Source of the DNA: Salvelinus alpinus
Lineage: Eukaryota > Chordata > Actinopteri > Salmoniformes > Salmonidae
DNA: 64,000 nt
Assembly (NCBI RefSeq): GCF_045679555.1
Contig: NC_092089.1
Span: 2,577,152 to 2,641,151 of the forward strand
Reading direction: 5' to 3'
This document shows, in pieces, positions 16,901-31,448 of this stretch; positions within the stretch are counted from its first letter, which is position 1; the number at the start of each line of letters is the position of its first letter. A program made the translations under genes and the position numbers. Below the pieces are notes generated by a model, which was given only the letters and a program-made list of their open reading frames with translations, did not search any database and was not told the origin of the DNA.

Positions 16901-19020
16901 TACTGATCACTACAACAGGACAGAGAACCATTCCCTCCATACTACCATTGTACTGATCACTACAACAGGACAGAGAACCATTCCCTCCATACTACCATTG
17001 TACTGATCACTACAACAGGACAGAGAACCATTCCCTCCATACTACCATTGTACTGATCACTACAACAGGACAGAGAACCATTCCCTCCATACTACCATTG
17101 TACTGACCACTACAACAGGACAGAGAACCATTCCCTCCATACTACCATTGTACTGACCACTACAACAGGACAGAGAACCATTCCCTCCATACTACCATTG
17201 TACTGATCACTACAACAGGACAGAGAACCATTCCCTCCATACTACCATTGTACTGATCACTACAACAGGACAGAGAACCATTCCCTCCATACTACCATTG
17301 TACTGATCACTACAACAGGACAGAGAACCATTCCCTCCATACTACCATTGTACTGATCACTACAACAGGACAGAGAACCATTCCCTCCATACTACCATTG
17401 TACTGACCACTACAACAGGACAGAGAACCATTCCCTCCATACTACCATTGTACTGATCACTACAACAGGACAGAGAACCATTCCCTCCATACTACCATTG
17501 TACTGATCACTACAACAGGACAGAGAACCATTCCCTCCATACTACCATTGTACTGATCACTACAACAGGACAGAGAACCATTCCCTCCATACTACCATTG
17601 TACTGATCACTACAACAGGACAGAGAACCATTCCCTCCATACTACCATTGTACTGACCACTACAACAGGACAGAGAACCATTCCCTCCATACTACCATTG
17701 TACTGATCACTACAACAGGACAGAGAACCATTCCCTCCATACTACCATTGTACTGATCACTACAACAGGACAGAGAACCATTCCCTCCATACTACCATTG
17801 TACTGATCACTACAACAGGACAGAGAACCATTCCCTCCATACTACCATTGTACTGATCACTACAACAGGACAGAGAACCATTCCCTCCATACTACCATTG
17901 TACTGATCACTACAACAGGACAGAGAACCATTCCCTCCATACTACCATTGTACTGATCACTACAACAGGACAGAGAACCATTCCCTCCATACTACCATTG
18001 TACTGATCACTACAACAGGACAGAGAACCATTCCCTCCATACTACCATTGTACTGATCACTACAACAGGACAGAGAACCATTCCCTCCATACTACCATTG
18101 TACTGATCACTACAACAGGACAGAGAACCATTCCCTCCATACTACCATTGTACTGATCACTACAACAGGACAGAGAACCATTCCCTCCATACTACCATTG
18201 TACTGACCACTACAACAGGACAGAGAACCATTCCCTCCATACTACCATTGTACTGATCACTACAACAGGACAGAGAACCATTCCCTCCATACTACCATTG
18301 TACTGATCACTACAACAGGACAGAGAACCATTCCCTCCATACTACCATTGTACTGATCACTACAACAGGACAGAGAACCATTCCCTCCATACTACCATTG
18401 TACTGATCACTACAACAGGACAGAGAACCATTCCCTCCATACTACCATTGTACTGATCACTACAACAGGACAGAGAACCATTCCCTCCATACTACCATTG
18501 TACTGATCACTACAACAGGACAGAGAACCATTCCCTCCATACTACCATTGTACTGATCACTACAACAGGACAGAGAACCATTCCCTCCATACTACCATTG
18601 TACTGATCACTACAACAGGACAGAGAACCATTCCCTCCATACTACCATTGTACTGATCACTACAACAGGACAGAGAACCATTCCCTCCATACTACCATTG
18701 TACTGATCACTACAACAGGACAGAGAACCATTCCCTCCATACTACCATTGTACTGATCACTACAACAGGACAGAGAACCATTCCCTCCATACTACCATTG
18801 TACTGATCACTACAACAGGACAGAGAACCATTCTCTCCATACTACCATTGTACTGATCACTACAACAGGACAGAGAACCATTCCCTCCATACTACCATTG
18901 TACTGATCACTACAACAGGACAGAGAACCATTCCCTCCATACTACCATTGTACTGATCACTACAACAGGACAGAGAACCATTCCCTCCATACTACTATTG
19001 TACTGATCACTACAACAGGA
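13971..19020. repeat. 50-bp satellite array, exactly 101 copies
   Basis: The unit is 13971-14020, beginning CAGAGAACCATTCCCTCCAT and ending TACAACAGGA. From 13971 to 19020 the period is exactly 50 bp with no insertion or deletion (5050 bp). Most variation is at two sites: GATCAC versus GACCAC, and TTCCCTCC versus TTCTCTCC. The GACCAC form is frequent in the left half and rare on the right. A few bases of the unit continue before and after the array. There are no spacers, so it is not a CRISPR. Inferred to lie in adam22 intron 3. Confidence 0.97.
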
Positions 19021-19855
19021 CAGGGGTTCAAATCTATATGCAGGCTTCCCAAACCATACAGACACACAGTTACAGCACAGACTCCATATGATGGATGACA
19101 TCCAGCACCTCAGGTCACCAAACACAACATACGACAGAGACATGCCTGACCGTGTCACAACAATAGCTCTACATCCCACAGGGACACTGTGTCATGACAC
19201 ATGACGCTTCATGCATCATACAGTAACCCTACGAGTGGCAGCACTGTGCTGTTTGGATATTCCTGTGATGTCATCTCCATTTCTCTCAGTCTACTGTGTG
19301 TGAATGGCTCTGGGTGACAGGTGAAATAGATCCTCATACAGAGAGAGATGACTTCAGCTGTAATGACACGACAGAGTACAGACTCACTCTAATGATGCAG
19401 ACTCACTTCTACACACAACTGCCTGCTTAGGTGAGCTTGTTTGATTTATTTCACCTTTATTTTGACATGGAGTCATGCTGAGACCAAGGTCTCTTTTTCA
19501 GAAGAACCCTGTGATTACAAAAATGATGCACATCAATACACTACAAAAAGCACAACAGAGATACAAAACACAATCATAGAAAACACACATTCTTCAGTAA
19601 AACAGATAGTCAATCAGCAGCCATCTGAATAGTCCTCGAGACACCAAAACATCACATTTAAAGAGTTTGGAAACTATTCCAAGAGTAAGGTGCAAAAAAA
19701 CTTAAAGCGATTTACCAAACTCAGTGGCGATCGAAGGGATATCCCGAGTTAGCCCTCCCTGAGACCGGGTCTGGTAGCTCATACATCTGTAGGTTAACAA
19801 TGACGCAAGGTACCGCGGAAGTTGTGTAAGGGGGCTTTATAAACTAAAATAGTGC
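19021..19855. other. Non-coding stretch, no gene seen
   Basis: Unique-looking sequence between two tandem arrays. Short open frames show nothing recognisable. Inferred to be adam22 intron 3. Confidence 0.5.
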
Positions 19856-20352
19856 AATGCACCGATCTACGAGACCTCAGAGGGCCAGCCTACTTTCATC
19901 AATGCACCGATCTACGAGACCTCAGAGGGCCAGCCTACTTTCATCAATGCATCGATCTACGAGACCTCAGAGGGCCAGCCTACTTTCATCAATGCATCGA
20001 TCTACGAGACCTCAGAGGGCCAGCCTACTTTCATCAATGCACCAATCTACGAGACCTCAGAGGGCCAGCCTACTTTCATCAATGCATCGATCTACGAGAC
20101 CTCAGAGGGCCAGCCTACTTTCATCAATGCATCGATCTACGAGACCTCAGAGGGCCAGCCTACTTTCATCAATGCATCGATCTACGAGACCTCAGAGGGC
20201 CAGCCTACTTTCATCAATGCATCGATCTACGAGACCTCAGAGGGCCAGCCTACTTTCATCAATGCACCGATCTACGAGACCTCAAAGAGGGCCAGCCTAC
20301 TTTCATCAATGCATCGATCTACGAGACCTCAAAGAGGGCCAGCCTACTTTCT
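19856..20352. repeat. 45-bp minisatellite, 11 copies
   Basis: Unit starts AATGCATCGATCTACGAGAC and continues with CTCAGAGGGCCAGCCTACTT. Nine copies are 45 bp; the last two have two extra bases (CTCAAAGAGG). Because 45 is divisible by three, frames of 165 to 175 codons stay open with a 15-residue period. I treat these as non-coding. The array ends about 245 bp beyond the donor of adam22 exon 3. Confidence 0.93.
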
Positions 20353-20596
20353 GATACAGAAAGCAGTGATGTGTACTGAACCTGTCACCCTGTGTCTTTG
20401 TGTCTGTAACACAGACACAGAGAGAGAGAGACAACTTCCCCTCATTAGTGAAAGACCATTGGACAGAAGAGTGTGAGGGCCAGATAGAGAGAGCTTGAGA
20501 GAAGGGAAGAGAGGGAGAGAGAGAAGTGGAAAGAGCTGACAGAGAAACAGTGAGAGGGAGTAAAAGTGAAAAAGGGAGGTCAAAGGTTATACTCAC

Positions 20597-24932
<4,336 letters not shown>

Positions 24933-25981
24933 CAGTTCTTCTTCATCGAATGGACAGAAAGAGGGACAAAAAAAAAGCGATATCCTAAAGCGGATTTGAG
25001 CACCTCTCTCTTCGCTAGAGGAGGTTCGGGGTTGAGAAGCACAGATGAAAGCGCGCGCTGGTCGTCTGCTTAGCGCAGTCTCTTGTGCTGGTGGCCATCG
25101 GGGTGCTCTTGCTGCCCCTGCATTGAGACGCTCACGCTGCTGTTTCTACCGCTAGAACGCCAAGTGCATCTGAGCGCATCTGAGTCTCTATGGAACACAG
25201 AGCGGAGAGGGAGGAGAGGTAAGAGGAAGGGAGGAGAGGAGAGGGGACACATTAAAGCACATCAATATCCAGTAGCTCACTGCAGAAGCGCCTCATGCGT
25301 AAACATGCGAGGAGAACAGCGATTGCCGAGATGGGATGTCGGGAACTGTAGTGTGCACGCTCCATCTCCATACAGACCTAGACTACCTTCTGACCGCTTC
25401 TGCGCATAATCATAGAAGGGCACAATCACTGAAGGGCACGGTCAAGATAAACAAACTGTAATACTGCTATGTTGTGTAATAACAGCCCATCATGCTCTTT
25501 CTAGACTATATTCTCAGTTGCTGTATAATTAGCCCAACCCACAGCCAGATGACGCTATTATTCCTTTTACGTCATCTGCGTCCACCTGTAATGTGCCCAG
25601 CCGTCTATACACTGGTCTCCCCCTGCGACCGGCTCATACATAAAACATCCTCCGTTCAGGCTGCAAAGGCATCAGTTTCCTCCTAAAATCGGTTAAACTG
25701 CCCTTCGGTCTAAAAAAAAACGTGAAAATATAAGTACTATTTGAATAAAACACAATTTTTCCACTACCGTGCTAGAGTGGCTAATGCTACTTCCTGAAGT
25801 TGTGCATTGTGTTTTGCCATGGAAAAACTACTGTAAGCAGGTCCCCTACAAGCATGCACATACACCAGAAATCATCACAACTTGATCATGTATTAAACCC
25901 CTTTAGGCATATAGCGCATTTTAGGAGCAATCCAGAGGTAATAACATTCACAAGTGACATATTTGGTCCCCCAAATATGGG
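24933..25981 (-). promoter_or_regulatory. Upstream and 5' untranslated region of adam22
   Basis: Lies just before the adam22 start codon and is richer in CpG than its surroundings around 25010-25400. No TATA box or transcription start is clear to me. The role is inferred only from position and composition. Confidence 0.4.
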
Positions 25982-26144
25982 ACTACAGTCCCTGGTTCGA
26001 TACCAGGCTGTATCACATCCGGCCGTGATTGGGAGTCCCATAGGGTGGCGTACAATTGGCCCAGCGTCGTCCGGTTTGGCCGGGGTAGGCCGTCATTGTA
26101 AATAAGAATTTGTTCTTAACGGACTTACCTAGTTAAAAAAAGGT
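25982..26144 (+). mobile_element. 5'-truncated tRNA-Leu-type SINE
   Basis: Starts within the promoter B-box part (CCTGGTTCGATACCAGGCTG) and continues through the typical body (GGGAGTCCCATAGGGTGGCG) to the tail TTGTTCTTAACGGACTTACC. The tRNA-like head is absent. A fuller copy is at 36623. Its tail runs directly into Tc1 sequence. Confidence 0.8.
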
Positions 26145-26281
26145 CCCCAAGAACACAGTGGCCTACATCATTCTTAAATGGAAGAAGTTTGGAACCACCA
26201 AGACTCTTCCTTGAGCTGGTCACCCGGCCAAACTGAGCAATCGGGGGAGAAGGGAGGGAGGGAGGTGACCAAGAACGTGAT

Positions 26282-26463
26282 TGTTATGTTCTGTTAATTA
26301 CTGATGTCCCCTTTAAGAATGGAGCATCCTTGGTCATGCGCAGTGTTGTTCTATGTTATTCTGGTACTAACTGATTCCAGTAAAATGTGAAGCTCCAGTA
26401 CCATTTATTGTATTCAGAGTCTTTCTTATTATATAACTAAGTAATAAGAGCTAAGACACTACA
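26282..26463 (+). repeat. 5' LTR
   Basis: 182 bp, starting TGTTATGTTC and ending CACTACA; matches 30136-30317 with no difference that I can see. GTGAT precedes it. Confidence 0.95.
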
Positions 26464-26501
26464 ATGGCGACGAGGATGATTACCTGCAGTGTGCATCACG
26501 A

Positions 26502-27420
26502 ATGCAGATGGAGCTCGTAGGAAGAGAGGAAGATTTTGACCCTGTAGCACAACAGCTAGCAAGCAGTGACGACGAGGGGAGAGCTAACGAGAACGAGGCG
26601 GCAGATCAAAGACCCGTGGAGCCGGAGGTAAAGAGAATGGCTAGCATCGGGAAAATAGATGTGTTTGATGACACGCAAGAAAACTGGGCAACTTACATTG
26701 AACGACTAGAACAGTACTTCATTGCAAACGACATTGCTGATAACAAGAGAGTACCAGCGTTGTTGAGTTTAATTGGCCCAAAAACGTACAGTTTGCTAAG
26801 AGATCTGACTGCCCCTCTGAAGCCCTCAAATAAAACATTCACAGAGATTGTGGAGATATTGCAAAATCACCTATCACCTAAACCACTCCTCATCGCGGAA
26901 CGTTTTCGTTTCCACAAGAGAGATCAGAATGAGGGTGAGGGTGTTAGTACATATGTAGCAGAGTTGAAGAAACTGTCTAAACATTGTCAGTTTGGAGAGA
27001 ACCTAAATGACACATTAAGGGATAGATTTGTTTGTGGACTGAAACATGAACACATTAAAAAACGTTTGCTCACAGAATCAGATATCACGTTTGCAAAGGC
27101 TGTTGAAATTGCTGTGACTATGGAAATCGCGACGAAAGATGCATTTGAGTTGCAACGTAAAAGAAATACTGACGTATCACAAACTTCCCTGCACAAGTTT
27201 TCACGCAGCCGACAGCGCCCCCGTGTGGCCGAAAAATGCAACAGGTGTGACAGATGGTCACAGAGCAGAGGACTGCCGTTTCAAAGACGAAATTTGTCAC
27301 AAATGCAGTAGAAGGGGGCACATTCAAAGAGCATGCAGAGCAAAATTCAGTCACAACAGGAAAACTGAGAAAATTAAAGGGTCTGTGAATGCACTAGCAG
27401 AGATTCAGATGAACGATTAA
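26502..27420 (+). pseudogene. LTR-element gag, one frameshift
   Basis: Capsid-like gag of the Ty3/gypsy type. The first frame (26502-27311) includes NWATYIERLEQYFIAND and the retrotransposon gag core. A frameshift falls inside the first zinc knuckle: CNRC is in one frame and DGHRAEDC in the next. The second knuckle, CHKCSRRGHIQRAC (C-x2-C-x4-H-x4-C), and the gag end at 27420 are in the second frame. The protein would bind and package element RNA. Pol starts nine bases further on. Confidence 0.85.
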
Positions 27421-27428
27421 TTGGTACA

Positions 27429-29405
27429 ATGGAGTTAAACACAGTGACTTCTCCAAACAGTAGCATAATATGGGTGACACCAGATATCGAAGGCAAACCC
27501 CTCAAAATGGAGCTGGACACAGGATCTGCAGTGTCTATAATTTCCACTACTGTCTACAATGAGCACTTCAAGGCTATCAAGCTGAAGAACACAAATGTGT
27601 TGCTGAAGACCTACTCAGGAGAGAGATTGAGCCCAATGGGGGCGTTGCAGGTCAGAGTGAGTTATGGGGGGCAAACACAGCAGTTACAGCTGTATGTGGT
27701 GCCTGGAACTGGCCCCCCATTATTTGGCAGGGAATGGCTTTCAAAAATAAAGCTGAACTGGTGTGATTTGAAAATGCTCCACACGTTCCAGTCCAAAGAG
27801 AAAGACACAGACCAAACACTGGAACACTTGCGGAAGAAATACAACACAGTTTTCAGTGATCAGATGGGAACAGTAAAAGGCTTCACAGCAAAACTTGTAT
27901 TGAGAGATGACGCAACCCCAAAATTCTGCAAAGCCAGATCTGTTCCATACTCCCTGAGACCAAAGGTGGAAGCGGAAATCGATCGCTTGCAGGATACAGG
28001 GATCCTGACGAAAGTGGACAGAAGCGAATGGGCCACACCCATAGTTCCTATTGTGAAGAAAGACGGGTCTGTTAGAATGTGTGGGGACTTCAAGGTAACG
28101 GTGAATTCGATGTTGCATGTGGACCAATACCCCCTGCCACGTCTGGAGGACATCTTTGCTGCACTAGCTGGTGGGAAACACTTCAGTAAAATCGATCTGA
28201 AACAGGCTTACCTGCAGCTACCGGTTGAAGAGAGCTCCAAACAGTACCTGACAATAAACACACACAAAGGTCTATACAGGTATAACCGCCTGGTTTTTGG
28301 CATCGCATCGGCCCCAGCCATTTGGCAACGAACTATTGACCAGATTTTGCAAGGAATCCCAGGAACCCAGTGTATACTGGATGACATGATCATAACAGGA
28401 CGCACCGACAAAGAACACCTGGCTAACCTGGAAGAGGTCCTGAAAAGACTGAAAGAGTATGGTCTACAGGCAAACTTACAGAAGTGTGAGTTCTTCAAAG
28501 ACAAGATTGTCTTCTGTGGACATGAAATTGACCGCAATGGATTGCACAAAACACAGGACAAAATCGAGGCAGTGGTACAGGCACCACGACCACAAAATAT
28601 CACAGAAGTGAGATCTTTTGCGGGACTGATCAATTACTACAGAAGATTCCTCCCAAACCTTTCAGCAGTACTCCATCCTCTAAATCAGCTCCTGGAAAAG
28701 AATAGGACATGGCGGTGGACAGAACAGTGTGAAAATGCATTTCTTGAGGCAAAACGGCTCATCACATCTGAACAGGTCCTGATGCATTACGACCCTGAAC
28801 TGCCAGTGAAGTTGGCTTGTGACGCGTCCCCTTATGGCTTAGGGGCCGTCCTTTCACACACACTGAAAGATGGGTCAGAGAGGCCAGTTGCATTCGCGTC
28901 ACGAACATTGAATGATGCAGAGAAAAACTACTCACAAATTGACAAAGAAGCACTGGCGCTAGTGTGGGGCGTCAAGAAATTCCACGCATACCTATATGGC
29001 AAGCGTTTCACGCTGGTTACGGATCACCAGCCGTTGCTTTCCATTTTCAGTCCAAAGAAAGGCATTCCGGCAATGACAGCAGCCAGGTTCCAGCGATACG
29101 CCTTGTTCCTCGCCAGTCATATGTATGACATTGAGTTTAAGCCGTCGTCCCTCCACACAAATGCAGATGGATTATCCAGACTGCCGTGTACAAGAGAAAG
29201 ACAAAGGAGTGTGGATGCAGTGGACATTTTCCATACCGCTCAGCTCGAGGCACTACCGGTCACAAGCACAGTTATCAAACAGTGTGACAAGGAAAGATGT
29301 GACCTTGTCAAAAGTGTACACCTACACCATGTCAGGATGGCCAGCTACAGGCAGAAAGGAGCTGACTCCTTTCTCCTAAGCCTAACAGGCGTAATGAAGT
29401 GCTGA
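27429..29405 (+). CDS. LTR-element pol fragment: protease, reverse transcriptase, RNase H
   Basis: A 658-codon frame. The aspartic protease motif DTGS is at residues 30-33. Reverse transcriptase follows with YPLPRLEDIFAAL, FSKIDLKQAYLQLPV and the catalytic ILDD at 316-319. RNase H starts around residue 460 (ACDASPYGLGAVLS) and includes TDHQPLL. The frame ends soon after RNase H in sequence unlike integrase. The zinc-binding HHCC region and the DDE core of integrase are absent, so the element cannot integrate on its own. This looks like a deletion, because integrase C-terminal sequence reappears downstream at 29626. Confidence 0.93.
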   Translation: MELNTVTSPNSSIIWVTPDIEGKPLKMELDTGSAVSIISTTVYNEHFKAIKLKNTNVLLKTYSGERLSPMGALQVRVSYGGQTQQLQLYVVPGTGPPLFGREWLSKIKLNWCDLKMLHTFQSKEKDTDQTLEHLRKKYNTVFSDQMGTVKGFTAKLVLRDDATPKFCKARSVPYSLRPKVEAEIDRLQDTGILTKVDRSEWATPIVPIVKKDGSVRMCGDFKVTVNSMLHVDQYPLPRLEDIFAALAGGKHFSKIDLKQAYLQLPVEESSKQYLTINTHKGLYRYNRLVFGIASAPAIWQRTIDQILQGIPGTQCILDDMIITGRTDKEHLANLEEVLKRLKEYGLQANLQKCEFFKDKIVFCGHEIDRNGLHKTQDKIEAVVQAPRPQNITEVRSFAGLINYYRRFLPNLSAVLHPLNQLLEKNRTWRWTEQCENAFLEAKRLITSEQVLMHYDPELPVKLACDASPYGLGAVLSHTLKDGSERPVAFASRTLNDAEKNYSQIDKEALALVWGVKKFHAYLYGKRFTLVTDHQPLLSIFSPKKGIPAMTAARFQRYALFLASHMYDIEFKPSSLHTNADGLSRLPCTRERQRSVDAVDIFHTAQLEALPVTSTVIKQCDKERCDLVKSVHLHHVRMASYRQKGADSFLLSLTGVMKC

Positions 29406-29465
29406 ACAAACAAGCCAAGATGCTCTCTGGTGGCCGGGAGCGCCATCTCCAAACAGGACAGGAAG

Positions 29466-29625
29466 TGTCCCGTGTGGCTCAGTTGGTAGAGCATGGCGCT
29501 TGCAACGCCAGGGTTGTGGGTTCATTCCCCACGGGGGGACCAGGATGAATATGTAATATTCCAATTTGTAAGTCGCTCTGGATAAGAGCGTCTGCTAAAT
29601 GACTTAAATGTAAATGTAAATGTAA
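29466..29625 (+). mobile_element. HpaI-type SINE (tRNA-Lys-derived)
   Basis: tRNA-like head with A box (GTGTGGCTCAGTTGGTAGAG) and B box (GGGTTCATTCCC), then the salmonid SINE 3' motif GTCGCTCTGGATAAGAGCGT and a TAAATG-repeat tail. AAGTG occurs on each side and may be the target duplication. It is inserted in the pol region of the LTR element and is therefore younger than it. Confidence 0.92.
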
Positions 29626-30012
29626 GTGATGGTGCGAGACTACAGAAGAGGAGGGAAATGGACAAGAGGGACCGTACATACACAAACGGGACCCAGAACT
29701 TACCAGGTTCAAGTGAGCCCAGACATAATGTGGCGGCGTCACATTAACCAAATGCATTCCACGGAAAAGAGCACAACAATCGAGAGAGAACAGGCACAGA
29801 GAGCTCCTGAGAGTGACACACAGGGAACTGTAGAGGATGGAGGGGCAGTAAAGAGACCCCAGGCTGAAAGAAGGGAACGTGTTGATGAAGGTGCTGCTAT
29901 AGCAGAAGCTATAAGGGAGCAAGCACACACTGAGGATGTTCAGGAGCCTCCAGACAATCCTAGGCGCTACCCAGAACGAAGGCACCGTCCACCAGACAGA
30001 CTGGACTTATAA
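29626..30012 (+). pseudogene. LTR-element pol C-terminal remnant
   Basis: Begins MVRDYRRGGKWTRGTV, which is the GPY/F-like C-terminal module of gypsy integrases (GPRTYQV, WRRHINQMH), followed by a charged tail. Its upstream half (ending QTGQEV) lies before the SINE near 29440-29465. It can no longer be joined to the pol frame. Confidence 0.8.
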
Positions 30013-30135
30013 ACAAACAAACAAAAACTAACTGTTCAAGTTCAAATTAAAAGATACAAAATAACTACAACAAGTTCTGGGAAGTGTTTCAGTTGTGGTT
30101 TGGTAAAAGTAACTCTGATTGTATAAGAGAGGGAA

Positions 30136-30317
30136 TGTTATGTTCTGTTAATTACTGATGTCCCCTTTAAGAATGGAGCATCCTTGGTCATGCGCAGTGT
30201 TGTTCTATGTTATTCTGGTACTAACTGATTCCAGTAAAATGTGAAGCTCCAGTACCATTTATTGTATTCAGAGTCTTTCTTATTATATAACTAAGTAATA
30301 AGAGCTAAGACACTACA
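30136..30317 (+). repeat. 3' LTR
   Basis: 182 bp, matching the 5' LTR. Followed by the target copy GTGAT, after which the interrupted Tc1 sequence resumes. Confidence 0.95.
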
Positions 30318-31448
30318 GTGATGGTCACTGACAGAGCTCCAAAGTTCCTCTGTGAAGATGGGAAAACCTTCCAGAAGGACAACTATCTCTGCAGCACTCC
30401 ACCAAATCAGGCTTTTATGGTAGAGTGGCCAAACAGAAGCCATTCCCTAGTAAAAAGCACACAGCCCGCTTGGTGTATTCCAAAAGGCACCTAAAGGACT
30501 CTCAGACCATGAGAAACAAGATTCTCTGGTCTGATGAAACCAAGATTAACCTGTTTGGCCTGAATGCCAAGCGTCACGTCTGGAGAAAACCTGGCACAAT
30601 CCCTACAGTGAAGCATGGTGGTGGCAGCATCATACTGTGGGGATGTTTTTCAGCGGCAGGAACTGGGAGACTAGTCAGGATTGAGGGAAAGAGGAGCAAA
30701 GCAAAGTACAGAGAGAACCTTGTGGCCAGATGTAAGCCACTCCTCAGTAAAAGGCAGTAGCCAGCCCACTTGGAGCCAAAAGGCACCTGAAGGACTCTCC
30801 GACCATGAGAAACAAGATTCTCTGGTCTGATGAAACCAAGATTGAACTCTTTGGCCTGACTAGTCAGGATCGAGGGAAAGATTCGTGTAAAAAATGACAG
30901 AGAGATCCTTGATGAAAACCTGCTCCAGAGCGCTTAGGACCTCAGACTGGGTCGAAGGTTCACCTTACAACAGAACAACAACCCTAAGCACACAGCCAAG
31001 ACAACGCATGAGTGGCTTCAGGACAAGTCTCTGAATGTCCTTGTGTGGCCCAGACAGAGCCTGGACTTGAACTCGATCGAACATCTCTGGAGACCTGAAA
31101 ATAGCTGTGCAGCGACGCTCCCCATTCAACCTGACAGAGCTTGAGAGGATCTGCAGAGAAGAATGTGAGAAACTCCCCAAATACAGGTGTGCCAAGTTTG
31201 TAGCATCATACCCAAGAAGACTCGAGACTGTATTTGCTGCCAAAGGTACTTCAACAAAGTACTGAGTAAATGGTCTGAATACTTAAAAAAAAAAAAAATG
31301 GCAAAAATGTCTAAAAAGCAGTTTTTGCTTTGTCATTATGGGTGTGTAGATTGAGGGAAAACCCCTATTTAATACATTTTAGAATAAGTCTGTAACTTAA
31401 CAAAATGTGGAAAAAGTCAAGGGGTCTGAATACATTCCAAATGCATTG

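Larger units (their letters stand above)
26282..30317 (+). mobile_element. Ty3/gypsy-type LTR retrotransposon, integrase core missing
   Basis: Two 182-bp LTRs (26282-26463 and 30136-30317), starting TGTTATGTTC and ending GACACTACA, look identical base for base. GTGAT flanks both sides (26277-26281 and 30318-30322) as a perfect 5-bp target duplication. A primer-binding region starting TGGCGACGAGG follows the 5' LTR, and the polypurine tract AGAGAGGGAA precedes the 3' LTR. Order is gag, protease, reverse transcriptase, RNase H, then a gap where the integrase core should be, then the integrase C-terminal GPY-like part. A SINE sits at 29466-29625. It lies within a Tc1 element. Confidence 0.95.
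26141..31448 (+). mobile_element. Tc1-like transposon remnant split by an LTR element
   Basis: Tc1 transposase-coding sequence lies on both sides of the LTR element: 26141-26281 (helix-turn-helix part) and 30318-31448 (catalytic part and right end). The right end reads CAAATGCATTG followed by TA at 31449-31450. The left terminal repeat is lost. Catalytic-domain pieces include ILWSDETKI and [14 protein letters not shown] at 30425-30760. A second, diverged copy of the segment around [14 protein letters not shown] starts near 30775, so the element has an internal duplication. It is not functional. Confidence 0.85.

Noticed and set aside
13971-19020. Possible CRISPR-like array of regular repeats
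   Set aside because: The copies are directly adjacent with no spacers, and the context is a vertebrate intron.
19852-20379. 175-codon frame with a 15-residue repeat
   Set aside because: The 45-bp unit is divisible by three, so the frame is open by arithmetic. It overlaps a second equally open frame.
29466-29540. tRNA-Lys-like gene
   Set aside because: It has A and B boxes but continues into the HpaI SINE body and tail, so it is a retroposon head, not a tRNA gene.
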